A DNA stretch of 64,000 nt, from contig CM055096.1 in assembly GCA_029204225.1 (NCBI GenBank), positions 65,758,370 to 65,822,369 of the forward strand. Reading direction: 5' to 3'. Under the pieces are notes generated by a model. That model had not been told where the DNA came from. It saw only the letters and a list, made by a program, of their open reading frames with translations, and ran no database searches. A program made the position numbers and the translations under genes. The DNA comes from Diphasiastrum complanatum (lineage: Eukaryota; Streptophyta; Lycopodiopsida; Lycopodiales; Lycopodiaceae). This document shows, in pieces, positions 12,188-24,487 of this stretch; the first letter of the stretch is position 1; each line of letters begins with the position of its first letter.

Positions 12188-12914
12188 TGAGAGAAGGAAT
12201 CAATGCGTGAAGGCATCTACAATGTCTGTCTCTGAATTACAGATCATGCTTCATTTTATCTTCTGCTATGTGAATACCAAAATGGTATTCACTATATACA
12301 TAAATTTTACAGTTGTGCAGATGAAGAAGGTACAAAAGTGATTGTGCTGTCTGTAGGACATCGTGGGTGGCTGTTGTTGTTGTCAAATCTGATTTCACAG
12401 TGCATAGAACAAGCGTGACAAGGCCGCGACGTCGGGCTTTGCTAAAATTGACATTGATGAAAATGCAAAAATTGTGACACCCCATCCAATGACTTAGAAA
12501 ATCATTTGTAAGGTATCTTTGTCTTTCTATAAGGGCACCGTCGGAATTTGTAGGGCACCGTCCGTATTTGTATGGGCAGTGTCGCATTTTTCGCCTGTCA
12601 TAAATTGCGTGTAAAAATGCAGTGTCACATTTTCGCATTTTTCGCATGTTCAGATTTACTTGTATTTATGCAGATTGCGCAACTATCGCTTTTTTGGAAG
12701 TGTCACAAAACACTTGGTTGCTCGGGATGGCCCAAAGGTGAAAAGGTGACAGTGTCGAGTTTTTCGCCTGCGGAAATTCCCGAGTAAAAATCCAAACTGT
12801 AGCGACAAACAGTTCAAATATGCAGACTGTGCGACAATAGGAATAAAAATGCAACAGCATGAATAGAGGCAGATTAATATAGGATTTGGGAGAGTAGAGG
12901 AGATAAATCCAACA
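12188..12914 (-). repeat. Copia element C, truncated 5' LTR
   Basis: Matches the LTR at 8058-9095 from TGTTGGATTTATCTCC (12914 side) to about its middle. At 12187/12188 it is joined directly to gag sequence. The other part of the LTR, the primer site and the gag N-terminus have been deleted. Confidence 0.8.
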
Positions 12915-13389
12915 AGTTGTGCAGGAGATACAGACACCCGTAAATCCACTTCTGGATTTACATTCTTCCTCAACAATGGTCCTATTTCCTGGAACAAACG
13001 CAAGCAATCTTTGATAGCTCTATCTTGTATAGAAACAGAGTATATCGCAGACTCACAAGCTACAAAGGAAGCAATTTGGTTGAGAAACTTATTTTCAAAT
13101 ATCAGTCTGAATCAATATGCTCCGGCATTACTATTTTGTGATTATCAATGTGCCATTGCCTTGTCAGCCAACCCACCCCAGATTTCATTCTAGGAGTAAG
13201 GACATTGAACTCAAGTATCACTACGTCAGAAGCAAAATTCTCGACAAGAGGTCAGATTGCAATACTGTTGAATGCAAGATATGACATCAAATATTTTTAC
13301 CAAAGCATCAAGCTTGAATACACACAGAAAGTCTTGTGCAGAACTAAGCCTAAAGGTCAAGGCATTCATGGATTCAAATTAAGAGGGAG
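12915..13389 (+). pseudogene. Copia element B, RNase H remainder and polypurine tract
   Basis: Begins with the right copy of AGTTG (12915-12919) and continues the RNase H that stops at 8057: GDTDTRKSTSGF, ISWNKRKQ, IALSCIETEY (catalytic glutamate), LFCDYQCAIAL and a frameshifted RSKDIE-like block. It ends near 13380 with AAATTAAGAGGGAG as the polypurine tract. The stretch from 13148 is read in another frame after an indel. Confidence 0.8.
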
Positions 13390-14392
13390 TGTTGAATTAT
13401 TCTCCTACTAACTCAGACCTGCAGATTTCTTTGTGTTTTTACACAGTCTGCATAACTACTTGAAAACAACTCACAGTATTGGCATTTTCGTCTTTGGATT
13501 TTTCCTCTCACTTTGACTTTTTCGCAAAATGTCAGATGCCTGAAATGTTAAGGAAATGACGGTGGCAAAGACCTTCATATTTTTTGCATGACAGTTTATG
13601 TTCATTTCTACAGAGTAACAACTTACGTTCAAATCTGCAGACAAACTGTTTACGACCAAAGCCACCGACTTGCATTAATTCATCAACAAGTAATTTCTGA
13701 GAAGTCTTAACTGGATGGATACCAGCACATCACAGCCAACTGGATGACGCATTTGATGACCTTATTGCTTAATATAAATAGTTGTTCATATTCCTACATC
13801 TTAGCTATTAAGCATTGAAGCATGAAGATCAATCATCAAGTATTGAATAGTTAGATTCTCTCTCTCAAGCTTGCGAGCTTGAACACTCTTGAGCATTCTA
13901 GCTCAATTCTTTAGAGTCGATTAGAGATTGCTATTGTGCTAGCTACTTATCTGTAATTGCGCTTAATTCAGACTTTTATTTAGCCGCTCAGAAATAGCTT
14001 AGAGTACGCGGCTTCGATCCGCAAACTTGTTGTACTCATTTACATTTGTTTCATTTTCATACTGAATCAATACTATCTTCTTATTGCATTCAGGTTCGTC
14101 TCATAATGTATGCATTTCTGTAATTCTTTGCGACTGATTGTTTGTCTGATAATTCAATGTTTTAATGTTTGGCTACGTAATCACTATAGTATTAATGATC
14201 TCAAAGTTAGTTACTATAAGATCAAACATGATTTTTATCACTATTGATTTGTTCAAAATTGATAGGCGTAGTCATGCATAGAGATTGAGGAAGATAGTTT
14301 ATTCCGATGCGCACGATAAGTTTTCTTTCTTGTCGTTCAAATTTTTTTCTTCGATTCTATTTGACCTATCCTTTTCACACCTCTTTCCAACA
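13390..14392 (+). repeat. Copia element B, 3' LTR
   Basis: Starts TGTTGAATTATTCTCC after the polypurine tract and ends CTCTTTCCAACA. About 1.0 kb long. It belongs to the same LTR family as 18439-19413 (element D) and differs from the A/C family in its first half. Confidence 0.8.
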
Positions 14393-14724
14393 TTTAGGAT
14401 ACCATCTGTTGAGTCTTAAGAACTGTCCCTATCCCCTTAGGGATTGGTCTCTCAAGATTAGGACACTACCGTTAGGTTTTAAGATTGTGCCTTTAGAAGA
14501 TCATATGGGAAACGTTCGACTAAAAAATAATTCAGACAGAGAGTAGCCAGTGTAGAGAGATCAATGAGGATTGTGAGAAGGTCAGTGAGGGCTGACAGAT
14601 GGCCGCAGCTATAGCAGGATATACATAGATTTGATAGCTAGGCAGATCGCTGGACAACATTTGTAGTTGATTCCATGTCGCAGGCAGGGCACAGATAGGT
14701 TATAGGCATACTGAGAGGCCACTT
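14393..14724. other. Unassigned spacer
   Basis: Lies between the end of the LTR of B and the truncated LTR of D. It has no similarity that I can see to either element, and the open frame across it (14307-14546) begins inside the LTR. No feature is supported. Confidence 0.4.
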
Positions 14725-15284
14725 TCATATTTCAGCATCTAATGGTCAAATCAAATCAGAGATCAAGTATTGAATAATTAACTCTCTCTCAAGCCTGCAA
14801 GCTTGAACACTCTTGAGCATTCTAGCTCGGTTCTTTAGAGTTTATTAGAGATTGCTATTGTGCTTACTACTTATCAGTAGTTGCGCTTAATTCAGACATA
14901 TATTTTAGTCATTCAAAAATAGCTTAGAGTATGCGACTTCAATCCGCAAACATTTTGTACTCATGTACATCTATTTCGCCTATTCATACTGAATCAATAC
15001 TATCTTCTTATAGCGTTCAGCTTTGTCTCAAAATGTACCGATAATTCAATGCTAAATGTTTGGCTACGAAATCACTGTAGTACTAATGATTTCAAAGTTA
15101 GCTACTATAAGATCGAATGCAATTTTTATCACTATTGTTTTGTTCGAAATTGATAGGCGTGGTCATGCATGAAGAAAGAGGAAGATAGTCTATTCCGCTG
15201 CCCACGATCAGTTTTCTTTCTTGTCGTTCATTTTATTTCTATTTGATTCTTTTAGACCTATCTTTTACACATTTTTTTTCGACA
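14725..15284 (+). repeat. Copia element D, truncated 5' LTR
   Basis: Matches the second half of the LTR at 18439-19413 (shared runs around the TTGAACACTCTTGAGCATTC block). It ends TTTTTCGACA directly before the primer site. About the first 400 bases are missing. Confidence 0.75.
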
Positions 15285-15297
15285 TGGTATCAAAGCA
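15285..15297 (+). other. Primer-binding site of element D
   Basis: TGGTATCAAAGCA follows the LTR end. It is a one-base variant of the usual initiator tRNA-Met primer site (A in place of G at position 9). Confidence 0.7.
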
Positions 15298-15474
15298 TTG
15301 ATTCTTCAAGGCCTAATACTATATCAGAGCGCAAGCTCTAATACTTGATATCTTTCGTGATATCAAATTATTCTTCAGTTTGAATCAATTTGTTTCGGTA
15401 TTAGAGAATTGATTTTCACAGTACTGTATCTTTCTCTTAATGACAATCGAATTATCGACAGTCTAAAGTTTCAG

Positions 15475-15960
15475 ATGGATTCTCAAAGTAAAGTCGCTCT
15501 TATAGCAGACAAGCTGAATGGATCCAATTATTATGTATGGAAATTTAAGATGAAGACCTTGCTAATCGCCAACAAATTGTGGGATGTCGTTACAGGTATC
15601 GAAGTGAAACCTGAAGATGACACAAATGACTCAAAATGAAAATCGAAGGATGGTAAAGCTTTCGCGCTTATTATCCTCAATATATCAGATACTCAGATTG
15701 GCCACGTAGCTAAAGCCAAAACTTCGAAAGAAGTTTGGGACATCCCGAGCTCAGTATATGATGTGAGAGACGTAACTACCAAGTTACATCTTTGAAGGAA
15801 ATTCTTCACACTCAAGATGTTGAATAATGATTCTCTTCAGAATCATATTAACTAGTTTAAGAGTCTCTTGCAATAGATGGCTGTTGTTGGATTAGTCATA
15901 GACGATCAAGATGCAATTATGACATCGCTTCCAAGCCTGCCTCTACATATGAGATGTAGC
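15475..15960 (+). pseudogene. Copia element D, gag N-terminal part
   Basis: The frame starts at ATG 15475 (MDSQSKVAL). The first 40 residues carry the LNGSNYYVWKFKM block typical of Copia gag (DUF4219/UBN2 region). Stops occur at 15637 and later. The gag helical region continues to about 15955 and then jumps to integrase sequence. An upstream in-frame ATG at 15409 is less likely because it precedes the conserved start. Confidence 0.75.
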
Positions 15961-15963
15961 AAA

Positions 15964-18438
15964 AGGTCTGTTAGATGTTGTTCATTCAAATATATTTGTT
16001 TACTTCATTAAGCAGAAATCAGAAGCTTTCACCAAGTTTAGACAATTCAAAGAGCATGCAGAAAATCAAACTGGCAAACGAATCAAAGCACTGAGATCCA
16101 CAACGGGGGAGAATATATCTCCATCGAATTCAAGGAGTATCGCCTTAACAACGACATTTTACAACAATACATTACCTCCTGTTCACCTTAGTCAAATGGT
16201 ATTGTTGAGAGAAAGAACAGAACCTTAGTTGAATTGGCAAAGTGCATGTTATCCCATGCGACACTTCCGAAGTCCATTTGGGCTGAAGCTGTTTCAATAG
16301 CAACCTATATTCAGAACATATGTCCAACCAAAAGTCTCTCAGACAAAACACCATTCGAAGTTTGGATAGGTACCAAACCTTCTTTATCGAATTTATAAGT
16401 TTTTGGATGTACTGCTTATGCGTAGATTCCTCATGATCACAGGAAGAAGCTCGACTTCCAAAGTATCAAACATATTTTCATCAGCTACACTACTTCAGAT
16501 CAAGCCTACAAATTGTTCGATCCCATCGAGTCGAAGATATTCGCTAGCTGAGTTGTCATCTTCATTGAAGATCAGTTTATCGACCTCAAAGGAAAAGGCA
16601 AAGCCCATGTAGCCGACCTGTCAGATTCTCTTGACATATTGAACTTCCCAGTTCCTCAATCAACTATTCTCATTGAAGGTCCAAGCTCATCTACTTTCGA
16701 CGAACAACATATCAACGATGAATCAGAAGATGATGATGTTGCAGTTCAGCAACTACAGTATGATGAAAATGATCAATTTTCTCTATTTCCCAGAAGATCA
16801 TCAAGAACTAGCAGACCACCTATCCGGTATCGCCGACGACTGTTGCGAACGACGACTGTCGACCGACAACTGTCGAAGAGACACTCAGTCCAGCCCGATT
16901 CTGATCTTTGGAAAGAAGCTATAAATAAAGAGTATTCATCTCTTATCAAGGACCAGACATGGACTATTGTCGAATTACCTGCTAGCAGAAATGTAGTTGA
17001 TTACAAATGGATTTTCAAAGTTAAGTACAAAGCAGAAGGATCGACAGAAGAAAAGTTTGACTTGTTGCTAGAGGATTTTCTTAGGTATACAATGTCGATT
17101 ACACTGAGACCTTCAGTCAAATAATCAAGAATTCTTCTATCCGACTTTTATTATCGTTTTCTACTGTAACAGATTTGGAAATACATCAAACGGATGTATA
17201 GACAACATATCTCAATGGAGTTATCAAAAAAGACATTTACATGGTGCAACCCGAAGGTTGTATTATCAAGGGTAAACACAGTTATGTGTGTAAATTCCAT
17301 AAGGCACTTTATGACTTGAAGCAATCTGCTCGAGCATGGTTTCAAAAAATCTATACTTTTCTCATTGATCACAACTACACACCAAGATCTTCAGATTCGA
17401 ATGTTTACTTCAAGACAATGTGGTAGTCTTTTATCATTATCACTCTATACGTGGATGACACATTGCTCTTCGGCAACAATATCGATCTGATAAAAGAAGA
17501 CAAGACAATGTTATCTTTTGAGTTCAACATGACCAATCTAGGCGAAGCTCATTTCTATCTTGGTATTCCAATCCACAGAGACAAAAATCGAAAGTTGATC
17601 TACATTACTCAACAAAGGTACATCTAATTAGTCAAATATAATTTTGTTAATTGCAAGTTAGCTCTCTCACCAATGGAACCAGGCCTCAAATTGTCAAAGT
17701 ACTAGTGTCCTCAAACAATTCAAGAGAAGGAGCATATGCGTGAGTATCCTTATCATTCCATTATAGGATCTCTTATGTACGCCATGATCTGTACCAGTCC
17801 AAACATAGCTTTTGCAGTCAGCTCCCTAAGTGAGTTTATGACTAACCCTGGTATGACACATTTGAAGGCTCTTATCAAAGTCATGAGATATCTTCACGCT
17901 ACTATGAACTTTTGCATTAGTTATGGAACAGTCGACAACAACAAACTCAATTTACTCAATGGTTACATAGATGCGAGTTGGGCAAGAGATGTAGACACTC
18001 GTAAATTCACTTTCGGATTTACATTCTTCCTCAACAATGGTCCAATTTCCTGGAACAATTGTAAGGAATCTTTGATAACTCTATCTTCTATAGAATCAGA
18101 GTATATCGCAGCCTCACAAGCTACAAAGAAAGCAATTTGGTTGAGAAACTTACTTTCATATATCAGTTTGAATCAATATGCTCCAACATTACATATTTTG
18201 TGATAATCAAAGTGTCATTGGCTTGTCAGCCAACCCTAGGTTTCATTCTAGGAGTAAGCACATTGAACTCAAGTATCACTATGTTAGAAGCAAAGTTCTC
18301 GACAAAGAGGTCAGATTGCAGTACTGTCGGACGCAAGATATGACAGTAGATAGTAAAGCATTAAGCTTGGATGCACACAGAAGGTTTTGTGCAGAACTAA
18401 GTTTAAAGTCAAGGCATTCATGGATTCAGATTAAGGAG
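15964..18438 (+). pseudogene. Copia element D, integrase-RT-RNase H
   Basis: The integrase core remnant (15970-16400) has a damaged second-aspartate block. The region between integrase and RT (16403-16900) encodes the usual acidic linker. RT starts at about 16912 (KEAINKEYSSLIKDQTW) and has YVDD near 17450. RNase H starts at about 17736 ([16 protein letters not shown]) and has YIDASWARD, SSIESEYIAAS, FCDNQSVIGL after a frameshift, and RSKHIELKYHYVR. A polypurine-like TTAAGGAG lies before the LTR. Several stops and frameshifts make it inactive. Confidence 0.8.
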
Positions 18439-19413
18439 TGTTGGATTATTCTCCTTCCTACTAATCGACTAATCGATTTTTAATCTTCATCCAACTTTTA
18501 TCTAGACCTGCAGATTTCTTCATGTTTTTACACAGTCTGCATAACTACTCGGAAATGGCTTACAGTGTCGACATTTGACCTCTCTTTGACTTTTTCGCAA
18601 AATGTCAGATGCCTTAAATATGAAGGAAATGGCTTTAGCAAAGACCTTCGTATTTTTCACTTGTCAGGAATTGCGAGTAAAAATGCAATGTCACATTTTT
18701 CACATTTTTCGCAGTTACAACTTACATTCATTTCTACAAAGTTACAATTTATGTTCAAATCTGCAGATAGGCTGTTTACGATCAAAAGCCACCGACTTAC
18801 ATTAATCCATCAGCAAGTAATTTCTAAGAAGTCCTAACTGGATTGATGCCAGCAGACTCCAGCCAACTGGCAGCCGCATTTGACAACCTAATTGCTTAGT
18901 ATAAATACCTGTTCATATTTCAACATCTAATCATCAAATCATATCAAAGATCAAGTATTGAATAGTTAGCTCTCTCTCAAGCCTGCGAGCTTGAACACTC
19001 TTGAGCATTCTAGCTCAGTTCTTTAGAGTTGATTAGATATTGCTATTGCGCTTATTGCTTATCAGTAGTTGCGCTTAATTCAGACTTATATTTTAGTCGT
19101 AACTTAGAGTACGCGGCTTCGATCCGCAAACATTTTGTACTCATTTACATCTGTTTCGCTTTCATACTGAATCAATACTATCTTCTTATTGTGTTCAGCT
19201 TTGTCTCAGAATGTATGCGTTTTTGTAATTCTTCGCGACAGATTATTTGTCTGATAATTCAATGCTGAATGTTTGGCTACGTAATCATTGTAGTACTAAT
19301 GATTTCAAAGTTAGTTACTATAAGATCGAACGTGATTTTTATCACTATTGTTTTATTCGTTTTATTTTTATTCGATTCTTTTAGACCTATCTTTTACACA
19401 CCTCTTTCCAACA
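18439..19413 (+). repeat. Copia element D, 3' LTR
   Basis: Starts TGTTGGATTATTCTCC and ends CCTCTTTCCAACA. 975 bp. Same family as 13390-14392. Confidence 0.8.
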
Positions 19414-19980
19414 TGTTGGATGATCATGCTAATCTTGTTCAATGTTTTGTTATTCAAAAGACATTACTAAATATGGAGGACTTGCAAGAAATTTTGGTGA
19501 ATGAGGAGTTTAGGCTTCTATCAAGAGGAAGATCCAATTCCACATCTCAAGTTGAAGAGGATGAAACTATGTTCTCAAAGGGCAAGGGCAAAGGCAAGTG
19601 GTCTAAAGGGCAACATCAATGTAGTCTTCTACTTTTGTTGGCAAGGAGAAAGATAGATCTAAGCTAAAATGTTTCTATTGTGGAGTCAAAGGACATTTTG
19701 CTAGTGAGTGTTTCAAGAAGAAAAGAGATCAAAATGAAAAGCAAAGCAATCTAACGCTGGATGAGGATGGTGTTGATGACAAAACTCAAAATGATTCCTT
19801 TGTTATGTCTTCTCTTTTTATTGGCTAATCATAAAGATATTGATCCTTGGTGGATTGATAGTGGAGCTAGCTCACATATGACATTTCAGAATGAGTATTT
19901 TTCATCTTTGTTGGCATAGGAAGGTGACAAGAAAGTGATCTACACGACCAATGATGATTTATAGACACTTCATAAGTCCT
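19414..19980 (+). pseudogene. Copia G, gag end and protease fragment
   Basis: The reading resumes mid-gag with DDHANLVQCFVIQKTL and NEEFRLLSRGR, comparable to the gag of element E (55640-55740). After a frameshift near 19620 a CCHC knuckle appears (KCFYCGVKGHFASECFKK, about 19667-19720), and then the protease motif IDSGASSHMT (about 19852-19881). Stops interrupt the rest. It probably represents the right flank of the target of element D. Confidence 0.75.
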
Positions 19981-20779
19981 TCGCGAAAACTACCAATGAT
20001 CCCTTTATGCCTCATGTACTTGGTTCCCCAACTCATTCTCACTCTTGATTTATGAAATACACACATTATGAGAGGGCCAAAACCAACCCCCCACCTCGTC
20101 TCTTATTAACACTATGTAGATGATGAGCGATGAGTTTGTCATCTGTAGTGTGCCCCAAGGCCTCTCTCATGTTGCCCACCTTGCCTGTGCTATATGGTAT
20201 CTGAAAATTTTTGGGAGTTTGGGTTTAGATTTTTTGTCGGTCTTGAAATCTCTCGGCACCTGGCTGCCCTTTTGCTTGCATGCCACATGGCATTCACTAT
20301 TCTAACCCATAAAATTTTTGGGAGAAATAGTTGCTACTACATATATATTTAAAAAGACCATTGACTCATAAATGCATGTGAGCTTGTGAATGTGCCTGCA
20401 AAATATATCCTGCAACTCAACGATGGCGTGCTTCCGACTGAGAAATTTTGAGACCAACGTATTTGCCTGTGCACGAAAAGTTTTGGGACCCACAAAAAAT
20501 TGGGATCCGCGACGGCGTGAACCGAGACACCTAATTTGCATAGCCCTCTTAGTCCACTAATTGCACACCCATATGTTAGCTCCTCCCAATCCCAATGCCA
20601 ACAAGTGACAACGCCCCCCAATGCCTCATAGGCTCATCCCTCACCCAAAGTTCTTTAATCAACTACCGGCAGTAGTCGGTATGCTGGTTCCCAGCGGGCT
20701 ATACCGGTGACCCCGATATTACTGCGGAGATTCCACCCGTCGGGCCACCGGGACGACCCGGCCTAAGCCATTTTATGAA
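19981..20779. other. Intergenic, putative upstream region of the phosphatase gene
   Basis: No gene or element was recognised. It contains a GC-rich block near 20660-20770 with repeated CCGG/ACCGG motifs just before the CT-rich leader. It could hold the promoter, but no TATA box position can be defended. Confidence 0.3.
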
Positions 20780-20868
20780 TCAGAATGCAATTTCTAGTTG
20801 GAGTCCGAAGCTTTGTAGCTATGGCGTCTCTTCCGCTTTTGTTCTCGCGTCTTCCCGGAGCTTCTCTG

Positions 20869-20923
<55 letters not shown>

Positions 20924-20940
20924 CCGTCTTCATCGCAGTT
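20780..20940 (+). promoter_or_regulatory. Candidate 5' leader with (CT)n tract
   Basis: A pyrimidine-rich stretch with TCTCTG units and (CT)n (20862-20920) lies upstream of, and in the same orientation as, the phosphatase exons. CT microsatellites are common in plant 5' untranslated exons. A small ORF (20785-20970) spans the tract and is not convincing as protein. Inference only. Confidence 0.3.
20862..20920. repeat. (CT)n / (CTCTGT)n microsatellite
   Basis: Four TCTCTG units run into a pure CT run ending before GCTCCGTC. Confidence 0.9.
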
Positions 20941-23631
20941 ATGTGCCTATGTTTTCAATCAGTTTTCTGATAGCTTTTCGAAATTCTGGACAATAATGCA
21001 AGTATTTTTTTGCTCTTGGAAAGCTTGTGAAAATCTGGTGTTCTTTGATCATTTATTTAGCTGCTTTCTTTGTTCTTTCCTTAGAAATGCGTTAGTCTCT
21101 GTTTATATTAGTACTGTGATGCTTCTTTGTAAGCTCTTTACAGCTCCGTGTTCAAGGCTTTGCTTCTGTTGAAGACACTTGTTTTTTCTTGATGATGCTG
21201 TATTTTCATTTGCGAGCGACGAGCTGCTAGAAAACATGATTTTGCTAGTTGAATTTCAGCTTCTAATATGTGAATTCCTTCACTTCTGCTCTGTACTTAA
21301 GTTTGTAGTGGTGAAAGTAGCTTGCATAACTACATTACTCTACTGGTTTTGTATATGACCTGTGAGGCAATTTTTTTTCTGGGTTTAGGTTCTAGTTGAT
21401 GTATGTAGTTTTTCACTCGTTTGCAATTTCAAGATACGAGTGGATTATGGCATTTACCTCCTTCAGATGCTTTCACATTTTCTGCTAGCTGAAGAAATTT
21501 CATTCATGCTATGTTCTTGCTGCTTTGTAACGATCTAAGAAATTCTTAGTCGCGTAAAATCTGCAGCCTTCACACCGTAGTTTTGGTTCGAGTTTTCAAT
21601 TAAGTTGGAAAGATTGATCAAATGTGGCCAGAATTGTGTCATAATCAGTTCGTCAGCTGACCAAGTTTGTCCCCTCTCTGCTAATAAGGTCGTGCTTCAA
21701 TTGGAGTTTTTAGCTTCAAACAAGCAAGCAGTAAAACTCTGCGTCATTATAGGCTTACGTAGCAGTAAAAGTTGATCAGGCTTAATGTGCTGTTAACTCC
21801 GCTTCTTGTTGCATGTGAGGGGAGTTTTCCGCAAGTCCGCAATCCTTAAAATGTGGATGACAAAGAGTCCTAAGGTTTCTGGATTGATGATAGAAACAAG
21901 AAACACATGAACCAGCAGACGCATTAGATCAGCTGAAATATAGCACGAAGTAGAAGACACTAGGAGAAAAGACATTTGGTGACCGTACTGAAAAGAACGG
22001 GTACAGGTAAGATTAGCTATTTTTTCTGAGAAACACACAGCACATTTGCTACGTCTAAATTAAACCGACACGCAGAAACATATATACTCTCCAGGATGCT
22101 TCGTTCTTCATTTTTGTCCATTAGCCAAGAACAAAAGAACAAGGTTACCGATAATGCTCTTCTCCTTCTTATTCAACTGTATTGCTTCACATTACTATTA
22201 CATTCGATGGGCCATTAATTGCCCAAATAGTAATGAAATCAGGCCTTTTGGAAATCTAAAGCAAATTCTATCGCCCTGTATGGCAGGCACTCTGCAGTCT
22301 GAACAATCGATTTGTTTCAAGAACTATTTGCCCTTGGGAAGTCTTTCAGCATTATTAAAAAACTTGAGAAGCGATGAAACTTCATTGAGGGGATATGGGG
22401 ATGCACACATGAGACTTTGCAACATGTGTGTTACTGGATCTTTGGGGAATTTCCAAGTCCACTTCTTATGAATTGAAAATTAAGCACTCGTGCAGAAATT
22501 TGTGAATTTTGTCATTGAACTAGTTTTGAGGTGCTAGCAGGTGACTACAAACTCCGGTAGCTCGAATCTGCAGCCTCCCCCATCGTGAAAGCTGTCAATG
22601 GGATGAGCAGCAGATGAATTGTAGACCGTTCTTTCAAAGGAATGTTGTTCAACTCTCTTATTAAGAACTCAATCACTTTAAAGAGATCAACTTTTCTATG
22701 ATTCAAAGCTATTTAGTAACGTGGGCACTCTCTAATATTGAAGCTAGCTGCCATACCACTATGCCGGCATTGCAGTTTTGAACACGATGTTGCATGTGAC
22801 AAATATGGGCAACAAGTTGGAGGATCAATCCAAAATTGCAATGAAGACCTGCAGAGGTAGAGATACCGTTTTAGCCAATGAGGTAGTCGCCTCATTTCAT
22901 GGAGGTAGTCAAGACTCAAAAATCGTTTTTGAATTCAGCTCATCTTGCATGTGGAATACTCCCACCCTAACTTAACAATGGGTAAGTAAACCAGTGTTAC
23001 CAAGGATTCAAAACAATGACCTCTTCACAATTATTGTATGTCTATTTGGGCACATTGCTTCCAGTGCATAAAAATATTTTTACCATCCAATAGGCATTCT
23101 ATCTAAGCATGCATCTGAGAGACATAAGTGTATTTTCAAACACTTCAGTTTATGAAGAACTGAATTTTCTCTTCATACAGCTGTTTGTTATGTTGTTCAG
23201 TTATTTCTTTTCTGACAGGTTTTGGCATTTTCTAGGGCAGGTCAATTCTTTTTACGTTTCTACTCTTGCTGCTATGAACATCATATTTTCATGGTGGATG
23301 AGGTTGGGAGCATCACTTCACAATGATGAAACTGTCAACAAGCTTGTAGATTTTGAGAGCATACGATCTTGCATGAATTTCAGCAATATGGCCATTGTGG
23401 ATAATGTTTGGACTTTGGAGCATCTTTAAGGATGAATCCACTATCTTATTGAATTTGTAGCTTGGATATACAATCCATCAAAGACGACTAAATCGATGAG
23501 GTTGTGACAGCAGATGAGGAACCCTTATGTAAGTGTAATTCCAGATTGATGAAGCAGTGCACTCTGAGTGGCATAAACTCGAGCAGACAGTTCTTTACGT
23601 GTTGTTTGAGATGGTTTTTGAGAGGTGCCTC

Positions 23632-24180
23632 ATGAAGACGAATGCAAAAAAAGAATGTTGGAGCATATCACTGCAAGATGCGAAGCACCGTTCAAGTAAG
23701 AAACGTAAAAAGGAAACAAATTGTTCTGAATCTAGCCGGGCTGTTAAATCTTTTATCACATCTTCATCTCAAAAGCGTAGAACTGGTATGCTCTGTCTAT
23801 CTTCTTGATCTAGAATTCCTGTATTGTAATTATCGTTTTATAGGCTCCATATGTCAATGTTCTTGATGAAATCTGATCATGTTGGCTTTCAGAAAGAACA
23901 CCTTCATTTACAACATCTATGCAGCCGAGTATTTCCTTTCAAGAAAGAGACAATGCATCGAAGGTTGATTTGGTATTTGGCAATGTTCATTGTAATTTTG
24001 ATGTTAATTTTACACAAGGAGATGGACTGCTAGAAAAGTACCAGGTTGCAAATTTTTGTTGTTTTAGCATGTTTTTGAACCAGCTTTTCAATTTCCTTAC
24101 AAAGCACAAAAGTGAAATGAATCATTTGGAGTTTAGGAATTTGTATCGGTTTTTTGACCATGTTCGTAGAGTTGCAGATT

Positions 24181-24224
<44 letters not shown>

Positions 24225-24487
24225 GAGAGCTCTTGGTTTTTATAAAAGTGATACTCAGGCAAGCCTAGCTATACTGGAGGCACAAGTGACAGATGTGAAT
24301 ATTTCCAGTCAAATTGGAGGAGGTGAGGTGCCAAATGGAAAAGTATCAGACTGTTTGGCACCTTCACACTATCATGAAGTATCTGCGGTGGCTGTACATC
24401 CTTCACTCTTGGAGACTATATTCTCTCCTGTTTACCAGCTGTTCAAAGCAGTTGGAGGAGAAGGTTCAACTAGTTGCACTAGCACTG
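23632..24487 (+). CDS. Phosphatase exons 1-3 (N-terminal tail)
   Basis: Exon 1 (23632-23785, phase 1 end) has the basic run SSKKRKKE, a possible nuclear signal. Exon 2 (23893-24044) ends at CAG before gttgca. Exon 3 (24259-24487) follows a ctcag acceptor and ends ACTG/gtaagt. The intron between exons 2 and 3 holds a (GA)n tract. Exon borders in this poorly conserved part were chosen by splice sites and phase rather than by homology, so they are less certain than the phosphatase domain. Confidence 0.6.

Larger units (their letters stand above)
8058..12914 (-). mobile_element. Copia element C nested in element B
   Basis: A minus-strand Ty1/copia element with 3' LTR 8058-9095, polypurine tract 9096-9106, pol remnants 9103-11945, gag remnant to 12187 and a partial 5' LTR 12188-12914. 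It is bounded by the duplication AGTTG. Removing it and one duplication restores the linear order of the RNase H of element B. The element is internally rearranged: the 3' part of its 5' LTR, the primer site and the gag N-terminus are gone. Confidence 0.85.
14725..19413 (+). mobile_element. Copia element D
   Basis: A Ty1/copia element of the same family as B: truncated 5' LTR 14725-15284, primer site 15285-15297, gag from 15475, integrase, RT and RNase H to about 18433, and 3' LTR 18439-19413. A large internal deletion joins gag directly to integrase near 15960, removing the zinc knuckle, protease and pre-integrase. To the right, at 19414, sequence of another Copia gag (G) resumes, so D probably inserted into G. 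Confidence 0.8.

Noticed and set aside
20785-20970. Small ORF with LSLSLS run upstream of the phosphatase
   Set aside because: Made by the CT tract; more likely untranslated leader.
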